A DNA stretch of 11,190 nt, taken from Actinomycetota bacterium (GTDB lineage: Bacteria; Actinomycetota; Actinomycetes; Nanopelagicales; Nanopelagicaceae). Positions within the stretch are counted from its first letter, which is position 1; each line of letters begins with the position of its first letter. The notes beneath the pieces are model-generated. The model saw only the letters and a list, made by a program, of their open reading frames with translations. It was not told where the DNA came from and searched no databases. The translations under genes and the position numbers were made by a program. Below, in pieces: positions 1 through 7,183 of this stretch. The stretch lies in the NCBI GenBank assembly GCA_009700365.1, contig WLME01000025.1, positions 1-11,190 of the forward strand. Reading direction: 5' to 3'.

Positions 1-102
1 AGGTGGGAAGTTCTGTACATCTATGGAACATCATGCCAGTTCTCTTTATTCCCCGCTCGGCAAATAGATTGCAAGAATGTAAATTTTTATCCGTCTGAGC
101 GC

Positions 103-129
103 ATATTTATCGATATTTAGAGATATCTC
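103..129. repeat. Phased ATAT repeats with a 10-bp palindrome
   Basis: ATAT begins at 103, 113 and 123, exactly one helical turn apart; the first two copies share ATATTTA. The third lies inside the perfect palindrome GAGATATCTC (120-129). A second palindrome, TATCGATA, covers 108-115. In-phase AT tracts can bend DNA, and palindromes can be operators for dimeric regulators. Position, roughly 80 bases upstream of the parE start, fits an upstream control element. The repeats are seen directly; any function is inference. Confidence 0.4.
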
Positions 130-193
130 ACCTTCGCCAATCAATATATGAGACTTGTCGGCGCGCTTACTGAGTTGCGAACGATTCGCTAGA

Positions 194-199
194 TAACCT
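194..199 (+). promoter_or_regulatory. Putative -10 element of parE
   Basis: TAACCT fits the TAnnnT pattern and ends 8 bases before the GTG start, so transcription would begin at or within about two bases of the start codon. An overlapping TAGATA at 190-195 is an alternative. There is no Shine-Dalgarno sequence before the GTG, which supports a leaderless mRNA. No convincing -35 is visible. Confidence 0.4.
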
Positions 200-207
200 T
201 TGCCACC

Positions 208-2298
208 GTGGCAGATGATGAGTTGAACTTCGATGCAGTGGTGGATTCTAAAGATAGCTACACCGCCAAGGACCTCGCCGTCCTCGAAGGTCTTGATGCC
301 GTTCGTAAGCGCCCAGGTATGTATATCGGCTCCACTGATTCACGGGGCTTGCAGCACTGCCTCTGGGAAATTATTGATAACTCCGTAGACGAAGCACTTG
401 CTAGCCACTGTAAAAAAATCGAGATTAATCTTGAAGCAGATGGTTCTGTAGAAGTTCATGATGATGGTCGCGGAATTCCTGTCGACAAGGAACCAAAAAC
501 TGGTCTGACAGGTGTTGAAGTGGTGATGACAAAACTTCACGCTGGTGGAAAATTTGGTGGCGGTTCATATGCTGCATCCGGTGGACTCCATGGTGTGGGT
601 GCATCAGTAGTAAATGCTCTCGCAGAACGTCTTGATGTTGAGGTAGATCGAAACGGCAAAATTTATTGGATGTCATTTAAGCGCGGAGTCGCAGGTGTAT
701 TTGATGGCGACGGACCAAAGGCCGAATTCACACCACAATCAGGACTTCGAACAATCGGAAAGATTTCCGCAAAGGTAACTGGCACACGTACGAAGTGGTG
801 GTCTGACCGACAGATTTTCCTTAAGGATGCCGAGCTAGATCTTGAAGATATCTATGCACGTGCGCGCCAAACTTCATTCTTAGTTCCAGGTTTATCAATT
901 ACGGTTAACGATAACCGCAAGAAAGAGAAGACCACACAAGCTTTCTTCCACAAGGGTGGCATCTCCGAGTACTGCGATTTCTTGCAGCCAGATGCACCCG
1001 TCGGTGAAGTTATTCGAATCTATGGCACCGGCCATTATCAAGAGACAGTGCCAGTTCTCGACGATAAGGGACATATGGTCTCTACCGATGTCGAGCGAGA
1101 TATGGAAGTCGATATCGCGATGAAGTGGGGCACCGGCTTTGACACCACGATGCGCTCATTCGTGAACATTATTGCAACTCCTAAAGGTGGATCACACGTA
1201 CTTGGCTTTGAGCGCGCGATTACTAAGGCATTTAATGAAGCGATGCGCTCTGCTGGAATCTTGAAGAAGAACGAAGCCGATGTCATTAAAGATGACGTGA
1301 TGGAAGGCCTTACAGCCGTTGTCACAGTCCGAATGTCAGAGCCACAATTCGAAGGTCAGACCAAAGAAGTTTTGGGAACAGCTGCTGCAACAAAAATCGT
1401 ATCTACTGTCGTTGCCGATAAGTTGAAAGAATTCTTCTCTACAACTCGCCGAATCGATAAGGCCAACGGTAAGTTGATCATGGAAAAAATTGCTGGCGCT
1501 TCACGTACCCGCATTAGCGCACGCGCACATAAGGATTTGCAACGTCGAAAGAATGCTCTTGAATCTTCGTCGCTTCCAACAAAGCTCTCTGATTGTCGTT
1601 CTGAAGATGTTACTCGCACAGAGCTCTTTATCGTTGAAGGAGACTCTGCACTGGGCACGACCAAGGCTGCTCGCAATTCAGAATTCCAGGCAATTTTGCC
1701 AATCCGTGGAAAGATTTTGAATGTTCAAAAAGCCTCTCTGTCACAGATGCTCGATGACAAAGAATGTGGATCTATCATTCAAGTAATTGGTGCTGGTTCT
1801 GGTAAATCTTTTGAAATCGATGAAGCGCGTTATGGTCGCATTATTTTGATGTCTGACGCAGACGTTGACGGCGCACATATCCGCTGCCTATTACTTACTC
1901 TGATGTATCGCTACATGCGTCCGATGCTCGATGCTGGCCGTGTATTTGCAGCTATTCCTCCGCTCCATCGCATTGAAACAATGGGCGCTGGCGGTAAAAA
2001 AGGCGAATACATCTACACATACTCTGATGATGAGATGAAAAGAATTACTGCAGATTTGAAGAAGCACGGAAAGCGTTGGAAAGAACCTATTCAGCGCTAC
2101 AAGGGTCTTGGCGAGATGGATGCAGATCAGCTCCGCGAAACCACTATGGATCCAGATGCACGTACGCTCCGCCGCATTACAGTTCCAGATGGCGAGGCAG
2201 CCGAGAAGATGTTTGAGCTTTTGATGGGCTCAGATGTGGCTCCACGTAAGGAATTTATCGCAACTGCTGAAATCGATCGCGAGCAGATTGACGCTTAA
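208..2298 (+). CDS. parE: DNA topoisomerase IV subunit B (ParE)
   Basis: This is the ATPase subunit of the type IIA topoisomerase that decatenates daughter chromosomes, working as an A2B2 complex with ParC. At 696 aa it has the usual ParE length. The GHKL ATPase domain shows Glu54 (general base) and Asn58 (Mg2+) in EIIDNSVDEA, the DDGRGIP loop at 85-91, the glycine-rich lid GGLHGVGASVVNAL near 125-138, and the QTK loop at 384-386. The TOPRIM domain shows EGDSA from Glu477 and DADVDG with Asp550, Asp552 and Asp554. The sequence, notably SRGLQHCLWEIIDNS, is of the actinobacterial ParE type rather than GyrB, and a ParC gene lies 2.4 kb away. The start is GTG with no ribosome binding site, probably leaderless. 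It ends 10 bases from the convergent ABC-F gene. A gyrB-like label is the only real alternative. Confidence 0.93.
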   Translation: MADDELNFDAVVDSKDSYTAKDLAVLEGLDAVRKRPGMYIGSTDSRGLQHCLWEIIDNSVDEALASHCKKIEINLEADGSVEVHDDGRGIPVDKEPKTGLTGVEVVMTKLHAGGKFGGGSYAASGGLHGVGASVVNALAERLDVEVDRNGKIYWMSFKRGVAGVFDGDGPKAEFTPQSGLRTIGKISAKVTGTRTKWWSDRQIFLKDAELDLEDIYARARQTSFLVPGLSITVNDNRKKEKTTQAFFHKGGISEYCDFLQPDAPVGEVIRIYGTGHYQETVPVLDDKGHMVSTDVERDMEVDIAMKWGTGFDTTMRSFVNIIATPKGGSHVLGFERAITKAFNEAMRSAGILKKNEADVIKDDVMEGLTAVVTVRMSEPQFEGQTKEVLGTAAATKIVSTVVADKLKEFFSTTRRIDKANGKLIMEKIAGASRTRISARAHKDLQRRKNALESSSLPTKLSDCRSEDVTRTELFIVEGDSALGTTKAARNSEFQAILPIRGKILNVQKASLSQMLDDKECGSIIQVIGAGSGKSFEIDEARYGRIILMSDADVDGAHIRCLLLTLMYRYMRPMLDAGRVFAAIPPLHRIETMGAGGKKGEYIYTYSDDEMKRITADLKKHGKRWKEPIQRYKGLGEMDADQLRETTMDPDARTLRRITVPDGEAAEKMFELLMGSDVAPRKEFIATAEIDREQIDA

Positions 2299-2308
2299 TT
2301 AGCTCTTC

Positions 2309-3907
2309 TTAGTCGATTGAAACAAGATCGAAGTATTCGTCTTTCCAGATATCTTCATCGCCATCAGGTAGCAAAATTACTCGCTCAGGCTTTAGCGCCT
2401 GCACTGCGCCTTCATCGTGAGAGACCATGATGACTGCGCCTTGATATTCACCGAGCGCTCCAAGGATCTCTTCACGAGATGCTGGGTCTAAGTTGTTCGT
2501 AGGCTCGTCGAGAAGCAGAACGTTTGCTGCAGATACCACAAGCGTTGCAAGTGCTAAACGAGTTCTTTCACCACCAGAGAGAACTTTGACTGGCTTATGA
2601 ACATCATCGCCGACAAAAAGGAATGATCCCAAGACATTGCGAGCTTCTGGCTCACGTAAATCATCTTTAGAAGACATCATATTTTCAAGAATCGTGCGTT
2701 CGAAGTCGAGCATTTCATGTTCCTGCGCGTAGTAACCAAGCTTTAATCCATGGCCATGTTCAACTTTTCCAGTGTCAGATTCGAGCTGATTGGCGAGAAT
2801 TTTAAGTAGCGTGGTCTTTCCTGCACCGTTAAGGCCCAAAATAACAACGCGAGATCCTTTATCAATCACGCAAGAAACGTCGGTAAAGATTTCAAGAGAT
2901 CCATAGTTCTTAGAGAGCTCTTCACCTGAAAGGGGAGTCTTGCCACACGGAGCAGGGGTAGGAAAGCGAAGCTTTGCAACTTTGTCGCTTACTCGGACAT
3001 CTTCAAGAGATGAACGAAGTTTTTCTGCGCGACGTAACATTCCTTGAGCGGCTGTTGCTTTAGAAGCCTTAGCGCGCATCTTCTCGCCCTGCTTCTGCAA
3101 AATTTCAGCTTTCTTTTCAGCGTTAGCGCGCTCTTTCTTGCGGCGGTGCTCATCTTGTTCGCGTTGCAAAAGATATTGCTTCCATCCCATGTTATATACA
3201 TCGATGACATTTCGATTTCCATCAATGTAGAAAACCTTATTAACCACAGTTTCGATGAGGTTTACATCGTGAGAGATTATGACCAATCCACCTGAGTAGT
3301 TGATGAGGTAGTTGCGAAGCCAGATAATCGAGTCAGCATCTAAGTGGTTTGTTGGCTCATCGAGCAGAAGTGTTTCAGCACCAGAAAAGAGGATGCGCGC
3401 AAGCTCGATACGACGTCGTTGACCACCTGAAAGTGTCTCAAGCTGGTTGTTGAAAACTGATTCCGATACTCCAAGGGATGTTGCAATCGCTTCGGCTTCA
3501 GATGTTGCTGCATATCCACCGGCGGCTGTAAATTCGGCATCAACGCGCGTGTATCGATCCAGAGCTTTTTCGAGTTCAGCGCCTTCAGTCGTTGCCATCT
3601 CTTGCTCTACCTGTGTCATGCGAGCTGCAATTTGATCAAGATCGCGCGCAGACAAGATTCGATCGAGCGCTGTTCCTTGATCCTCGCCCGTACGTGGGTC
3701 TTGGGGGAGATAGCCAATTTTTCCAGTGCGCTGAACGCCACCACCTGCAGGAAGATTTTCACCGGCTAATACCTTGGCAAGTGTTGATTTGCCAGCGCCA
3801 TTGCGACCTACAAACCCAATTCGGTCGCCATGATTGATTCGTACATTGACCCCAGAGACTAAAAGGCGCGCGCCGGCGCGGAGTTCAAGAGCAGATGTAG
3901 CAATCAT
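2309..3907 (-). CDS. ABC-F family ATPase (translation factor type)
   Basis: This soluble protein (532 aa) has two fused ABC ATPase domains and no membrane segment, the hallmark of ABC-F proteins, which act on the ribosome rather than as transporters. Domain 1 has Walker A GRNGAGKST (34-42), signature LSGGQ (159-163) and Walker B LLLDEPTNHLD with Glu184. A charged, Lys/Arg-rich helical linker spans about 243-310, matching the interdomain arm that reaches toward the tRNA sites. Domain 2 has Walker A GLNGAGKTT (358-366), signature LSGGE (443-447) and catalytic Glu468. There is no C-terminal extension. It looks like a conserved actinobacterial housekeeping ABC-F; it is not clearly EttA, and an antibiotic-protection role cannot be judged from sequence alone. 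The ATG is preceded by GGGAAG nine bases upstream, which overlaps a possible -10. It is divergent from the methyltransferase gene. Confidence 0.9.
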   Translation of the reverse strand: MIATSALELRAGARLLVSGVNVRINHGDRIGFVGRNGAGKSTLAKVLAGENLPAGGGVQRTGKIGYLPQDPRTGEDQGTALDRILSARDLDQIAARMTQVEQEMATTEGAELEKALDRYTRVDAEFTAAGGYAATSEAEAIATSLGVSESVFNNQLETLSGGQRRRIELARILFSGAETLLLDEPTNHLDADSIIWLRNYLINYSGGLVIISHDVNLIETVVNKVFYIDGNRNVIDVYNMGWKQYLLQREQDEHRRKKERANAEKKAEILQKQGEKMRAKASKATAAQGMLRRAEKLRSSLEDVRVSDKVAKLRFPTPAPCGKTPLSGEELSKNYGSLEIFTDVSCVIDKGSRVVILGLNGAGKTTLLKILANQLESDTGKVEHGHGLKLGYYAQEHEMLDFERTILENMMSSKDDLREPEARNVLGSFLFVGDDVHKPVKVLSGGERTRLALATLVVSAANVLLLDEPTNNLDPASREEILGALGEYQGAVIMVSHDEGAVQALKPERVILLPDGDEDIWKDEYFDLVSID

Positions 3908-3914
3908 TTGGCGT

Positions 3915-3923
3915 ATCTTCCCA
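3915..3923 (-). promoter_or_regulatory. Putative extended -10 of the ABC-F gene
   Basis: On the minus strand, TGG followed by GAAGAT ends 7 bases before the ATG. The hexamer lacks the first T of TAnnnT but has a TGn extension. The same bases contain GGGAAG, which could instead act as a weak ribosome binding site, so the assignment is ambiguous. Confidence 0.35.
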
Positions 3924-3951
3924 CAGTATTCCTCTTAACTAGTAATCACCC

Positions 3952-3957
3952 TAGAAT
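3952..3957 (+). promoter_or_regulatory. Putative -10 of the methyltransferase gene
   Basis: TAGAAT is one mismatch from TATAAT and ends exactly 7 bases before the ATG at 3965, placing the transcription start at or next to the start codon. No Shine-Dalgarno sequence lies in between, so a leaderless message is expected. No good -35 is seen. This also argues against an upstream TTG start at 3908. Confidence 0.55.
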
Positions 3958-3964
3958 CACAACC

Positions 3965-4720
3965 ATGAATTTTCTCGTAATTCTGATTTCGCTATCGATT
4001 CTTGCCGTTGCGATCTATCAAGTTCGGATATTGCGTCGTATTAATGAGAAACTCATCAAATTGGCTGCACCGGATAGAGATGTACGTCGCATTGCAAAGG
4101 CGCAGAGCGATGCAAATTGGCAGAACTATCGTCAGAGTGAGTTCTATGCCCAGCTCATAAAATTGCTGGATCTCACTTCACCTATTCCATCGACTCGAAG
4201 CTGGGCTGCATCCCCAGATGTATTACTCACACTTCTTGATCATGCACGGAGAACCTCTCCAAAAAAGATTTTGGATTTGGGATCTGGTATGTCGACACTT
4301 GTTCTTGCAAAGTCAGCTCCTGATGCCACTGTTTTTACCATTGATCATTCCGCAGAATTCGCGGGGAAGACCTCTGCTCTATTGGCATCTCACGACATTA
4401 AAAATGTAGACCTTCGAGTCGCCCCACTTAAACCTCATGCATCTGGTGTTGATTGGTATGACACGGCGCAGTTAGACGATATTTCATCGATTGATATTCT
4501 CTTTATTGATGGCCCTCCAGGTTCTAAGAATCCGAAGGCACGCCATCCGGCTCTCACAGAGTGTTTAGCAAAATTGAGCCCAACAGCAATTATTGTGATT
4601 GATGATGCAGGTCGTGATGGAGAGCGAGATTTGGCGAATGAGTTTGCGAAAGCACTTCCTAGCCACACTCTCGAATTTCTATCTCACGAGAAAGGCACTG
4701 CAGTACTTCTTCCTAAGTAA
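3965..4720 (+). CDS. Membrane-anchored class I SAM methyltransferase
   Basis: The protein (251 aa) starts with a hydrophobic segment (about residues 3-19) followed by Arg-rich residues, which suggests one N-terminal membrane anchor with the enzyme in the cytoplasm. The Rossmann-fold methyltransferase core has motif I ILDLGSGMST (102-111), with an acidic residue ending strand 2 (TIDHS, Asp127). DILFIDGPPG (177-186) and IIVIDDAG (209-216) follow, as in the Methyltransf_24-like group. The substrate cannot be told; small molecules, lipids or surface glycans are all possible. I chose the ATG at 3965 over an in-frame TTG at 3908 because a strong -10 lies 7 bases before it and the membrane anchor begins right there. 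Its stop codon directly abuts the parC stop with no spacer. Confidence 0.75.
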   Translation: MNFLVILISLSILAVAIYQVRILRRINEKLIKLAAPDRDVRRIAKAQSDANWQNYRQSEFYAQLIKLLDLTSPIPSTRSWAASPDVLLTLLDHARRTSPKKILDLGSGMSTLVLAKSAPDATVFTIDHSAEFAGKTSALLASHDIKNVDLRVAPLKPHASGVDWYDTAQLDDISSIDILFIDGPPGSKNPKARHPALTECLAKLSPTAIIVIDDAGRDGERDLANEFAKALPSHTLEFLSHEKGTAVLLPK

Positions 4721-6247
4721 CTATTCCTTACCAATGCGCGTGCGGCGAGGAACTGCAAAAGATTTACCTACAACTGTGAGTTCGTCAGAAACTTGCTTGC
4801 GTATCGCTTCTTCATTCTTGAGAAGTGTGGTGAGCGCATCGATAATGGCTTTGAGCTCCTTTGATTCGGTCTCAAGCTCGAGCTTGCTCATCTTCGTCAA
4901 ACGGCGAAGGGGCATATCTAAGATGTAAGTCGCCTGCTCGTCATTGAGTTTGAAATCCTTGATCAACTTCTCTTTTGCAGCAGGTGCGTCATCGCTTCCG
5001 CGAATAATTTTGATGACCTTATCGATATCGATGATTGCCTTGAGCAATCCATCAACTAGGGATAAACGGTCCTGAGCCTTGGCTTTACGAAATTCGGAAC
5101 GGCGGCGCACTACTTCGATACGGTGATCGATAAATACTTGGAGCAACTCCTTGAGACCTAAAGTCTGCGGCTTACCTTTCACAAGGGCTACCGCGTTAAT
5201 TGCAAAGGCATCTTCCATGGGAGTGAGCTTGAAGAGTTTTTCGAGGACTTCTTCAGGTTCGAAGCCATTCTTGAGCTCGATAACGACATTTGTTCCTGTT
5301 TGGCCATCGGTGAGGTCGATGATGTCTGAAATTCCTTGAATCTTCTTCGATTTTGCAAGGTCTGCGATTCTCTCGACAACCTTTTCGGGACCGATATTAA
5401 ATGGAAGCTCTTTGATAACGATTCCCATTTTGCGCGACGTTACCTTGCTAATTTCTACTGATGCGCGAACTTTAAAAGAACCCTTGCCTGTCGCATAGGC
5501 TTCACGTACGCCTTCTAGACCAACGATTTCGCCACCAGTTGGAAAATCTGGCGCTGGCAGGTGTTTCATCAATTGATTCAGAGTCGCCTTAGGGTTATCA
5601 ATCAAGAACTTTGTCGCAGCGATAACTTCGCCAAGATTATGTGGGGCCATGTTGGTTGCCATACCCACTGCAATTCCTGAACCACCATTTACTAAGAGAT
5701 TAGGAAAAGCTGCTGGGAGAACTAACGGCTCTGCAAGCTGACCATCGTAATTTGGTCCAAAGTCGACTGTGTTTTCATCGGCCTCTGCAACCATAGACAT
5801 CGCAGCCGATGCAAGACGCGCTTCTGTGTATCGCATAGCTGCAGGGCCTGCATCCAATGATCCGAAGTTTCCATGGCCATCGATAAGGGGGAGCTGCATC
5901 GAGAAGGATTGCGCCATACGAACTAAAGCATCATAAATAGCTGAGTCACCATGCGGGTGCAACTTACCCATTACTTCACCAACTACACGTGCGCTCTTAA
6001 CGTGACCGCGTTCAGGGCGAAGACCCATATCGCTCATCTGATGAAGTATTCGACGATGTACTGGTTTTAAACCATCACGTGCATCGGGAAGAGCGCGAGA
6101 GTAAATGACTGAGTAAGCGTATTCAAGAAATGATTCAGACATTTCTGAAGAGACATCAATATCAACAATTTTGCCCGGAAATTCTCCAGGCTTAGGTCCA
6201 ACGACCTTTGCTGATTTTTTTGGTGCTGCTGTCTTCTTCGTTGCCAT
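4721..6247 (-). CDS. parC: DNA topoisomerase IV subunit A (ParC), lacking the C-terminal domain
   Basis: This is the DNA breakage-reunion subunit of topoisomerase IV, partner of ParE. After a Lys/Ala-rich N-terminus (1-20), the winged-helix domain carries catalytic Tyr140 in AAMRYTEARL. The quinolone-pocket motif HPHGDSAIYD has Ser102 and Asp106, the drug-sensitive residues. Ile192 (GIAVGM) is the DNA-intercalating position. The tower and the coiled-coil with its C-gate (LDMPLRRLTKM, about 443-453) follow. The protein then ends at residue 508, just after PRRTRI, where family members usually continue with a beta-pinwheel of some 250-300 residues; no GyrA-box or pinwheel blades are present. The ATG at 6247 is chosen because the preceding 25 codons of open frame overlap the promoter and the psuK end and have no homology. 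It may be transcribed alone from the element at 6255-6263 or by read-through from psuGK. Confidence 0.92.
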   Translation of the reverse strand: MATKKTAAPKKSAKVVGPKPGEFPGKIVDIDVSSEMSESFLEYAYSVIYSRALPDARDGLKPVHRRILHQMSDMGLRPERGHVKSARVVGEVMGKLHPHGDSAIYDALVRMAQSFSMQLPLIDGHGNFGSLDAGPAAMRYTEARLASAAMSMVAEADENTVDFGPNYDGQLAEPLVLPAAFPNLLVNGGSGIAVGMATNMAPHNLGEVIAATKFLIDNPKATLNQLMKHLPAPDFPTGGEIVGLEGVREAYATGKGSFKVRASVEISKVTSRKMGIVIKELPFNIGPEKVVERIADLAKSKKIQGISDIIDLTDGQTGTNVVIELKNGFEPEEVLEKLFKLTPMEDAFAINAVALVKGKPQTLGLKELLQVFIDHRIEVVRRRSEFRKAKAQDRLSLVDGLLKAIIDIDKVIKIIRGSDDAPAAKEKLIKDFKLNDEQATYILDMPLRRLTKMSKLELETESKELKAIIDALTTLLKNEEAIRKQVSDELTVVGKSFAVPRRTRIGKE

Positions 6248-6254
6248 GGCGCGT

Positions 6255-6263
6255 ATTCTGCCA
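6255..6263 (-). promoter_or_regulatory. Putative extended -10 of parC
   Basis: On the minus strand, TGG followed by CAGAAT ends 7 bases before the parC ATG, inside the 26-base gap after psuK. It would give a leaderless parC message independent of psuGK. The first base of the hexamer is C rather than T, compensated by the TGn extension. No Shine-Dalgarno is seen. Confidence 0.4.
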
Positions 6264-6273
6264 AGTGAATGTG

Positions 6274-7179
6274 CTAAATCTTGGTACCTACACGCGGTCT
6301 TGCCCCAATGATTGCAACACATCGGGCTGCGACCTCTGCTGCCACCAATAATGCTCGATTTAAATCCTTATTTTCTGCAAATTGTGAAATAAAGCCTGCT
6401 GCAAATGCATCTCCTGCGCCAGTGGTGTCGACAACTTCGGTAGCGAATGCGGGTACTGATTGCGCTGATTGGCCACGAGATTTTCCTATCGCTCCATGCG
6501 ATCCTCGCTTGATAACGACAGTGTGGCAATCCTTAAGTAAAAGGTCGAGTGATTTTTCAATGTCCCCTTCGCCGGTTAGATAAATCGCTTCTTCTTCATT
6601 GAGTAGAAGGACATCCATCAACTGCAGCCAAGATTTCACTTCAGAAATGGGAACTTCTTTCATCCCACCAACTGATGCTGGATCAAAGTAAATCGGAAGA
6701 TTTGCTTCACGAATTTTTGTAATCATGGCCTTGATTCCAGGCAATGAGAGCGGATCAAGTGGTGAGTAACCCGAGATGTAAACCGCATCAAATCCCTGCA
6801 ATGCAGGGAGATCACCAATGTGTAATCCTGAATTTGCACCATTATCTGGAAACATTGTTCGTTCGCCAGTGGGGTCAACTATTACGACAACGACTCCCGA
6901 ATGGCCTGTATCGACTACCAAGTTATTGTGCAGGACGCCGAGCGCATCAAACTCAGAGGCAAGGGCAGAACCTGCAGCGTCATTTCCAACGTGCCCGACG
7001 ATTGTTGCTGAAGCACTTGTTCGGGTTAGCCATGAAGCCACATTTGCAGCCGCTCCGCCACCATGAGTAGATATTGTCGAAGGTGTATCACTTCCGTAAT
7101 TAATCTCTGATGGCATCACATCTATCTTGGTAACAACATCGAGCATCACATCTCCGATGCATAAAACTTTTATAGCCAT
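6274..7179 (-). CDS. psuK: PfkB-family kinase, probably pseudouridine kinase
   Basis: The 301-aa protein is a ribokinase-like (PfkB) sugar kinase. The N-terminal substrate region has GDVMLDVV (9-16) and the glycine-rich HGGGAAANVASWL (39-51). The C-terminal signature DTTGAGDAFAAGF (251-263) carries the catalytic base Asp257 and the anion hole. PfkB enzymes vary in substrate, but this gene starts 4 bases after psuG, so pseudouridine to pseudouridine 5'-phosphate is the best assignment (established psuK-psuG pairing). The start is taken as the ATG at 7179, since MAIKVLCIGD is the natural first strand. A TTG at 7200 would overlap psuG by 17 bases. There is no ribosome binding site or promoter before it; translation is probably coupled to psuG. 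There is no regulatory domain. Ribokinase or another nucleoside kinase is the alternative. Confidence 0.82.
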   Translation of the reverse strand: MAIKVLCIGDVMLDVVTKIDVMPSEINYGSDTPSTISTHGGGAAANVASWLTRTSASATIVGHVGNDAAGSALASEFDALGVLHNNLVVDTGHSGVVVVIVDPTGERTMFPDNGANSGLHIGDLPALQGFDAVYISGYSPLDPLSLPGIKAMITKIREANLPIYFDPASVGGMKEVPISEVKSWLQLMDVLLLNEEEAIYLTGEGDIEKSLDLLLKDCHTVVIKRGSHGAIGKSRGQSAQSVPAFATEVVDTTGAGDAFAAGFISQFAENKDLNRALLVAAEVAARCVAIIGARPRVGTKI

Positions 7180-7183
7180 GTTG

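Larger units (their letters stand above)
1..207. other. Non-coding region upstream of parE
   Basis: No gene is recognisable here. The first forward frame is open from the window edge to a TAG at 118-120 (39 codons), but its translation resembles no family I know and could be chance or the tail of an upstream gene. In many actinobacteria the principal sigma factor gene lies beside this locus, but the expected sigma C-terminus is not visible. The stretch is AT-rich between about 60 and 150 and carries the phased repeat and palindrome listed separately. It most likely holds the control region of parE. Confidence 0.5.

Noticed and set aside
1..34. A minus-strand gene starting at the ATG pair near 29-34 and leaving the left edge
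   Set aside because: Only about 11 codons are visible, none recognisable, and neither a -10 at the usual spacing nor a good Shine-Dalgarno precedes it.
1..120. Tail of an upstream plus-strand gene (39 open codons to TAG at 118-120)
   Set aside because: The translation matches no family I know, including the expected sigma-factor C-terminus, and an open run of this length is common by chance.
1038..1676. Long antisense open frames inside parE
   Set aside because: They follow the codon pattern of parE on the opposite strand and have no start signals or recognisable domains; the same applies to the antisense frames in the other genes.
3908..3964. TTG at 3908 as the methyltransferase start
   Set aside because: It would begin right beside the divergent ABC-F start and run through the -10-like TAGAAT; the ATG at 3965 begins exactly at the membrane anchor and has the correct -10 spacing.
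4435..4720. Possible frameshifted continuation of parC encoding the missing domain
   Set aside because: The minus-strand frames beyond the parC stop show no GyrA-box or pinwheel-like repeats, and the plus strand here is a clearly real methyltransferase with motifs to its last residues.
6248..6322. N-terminal extension of parC by 25 codons
   Set aside because: The added residues resemble no ParC N-terminus and overlap both the psuK end and the putative parC promoter.
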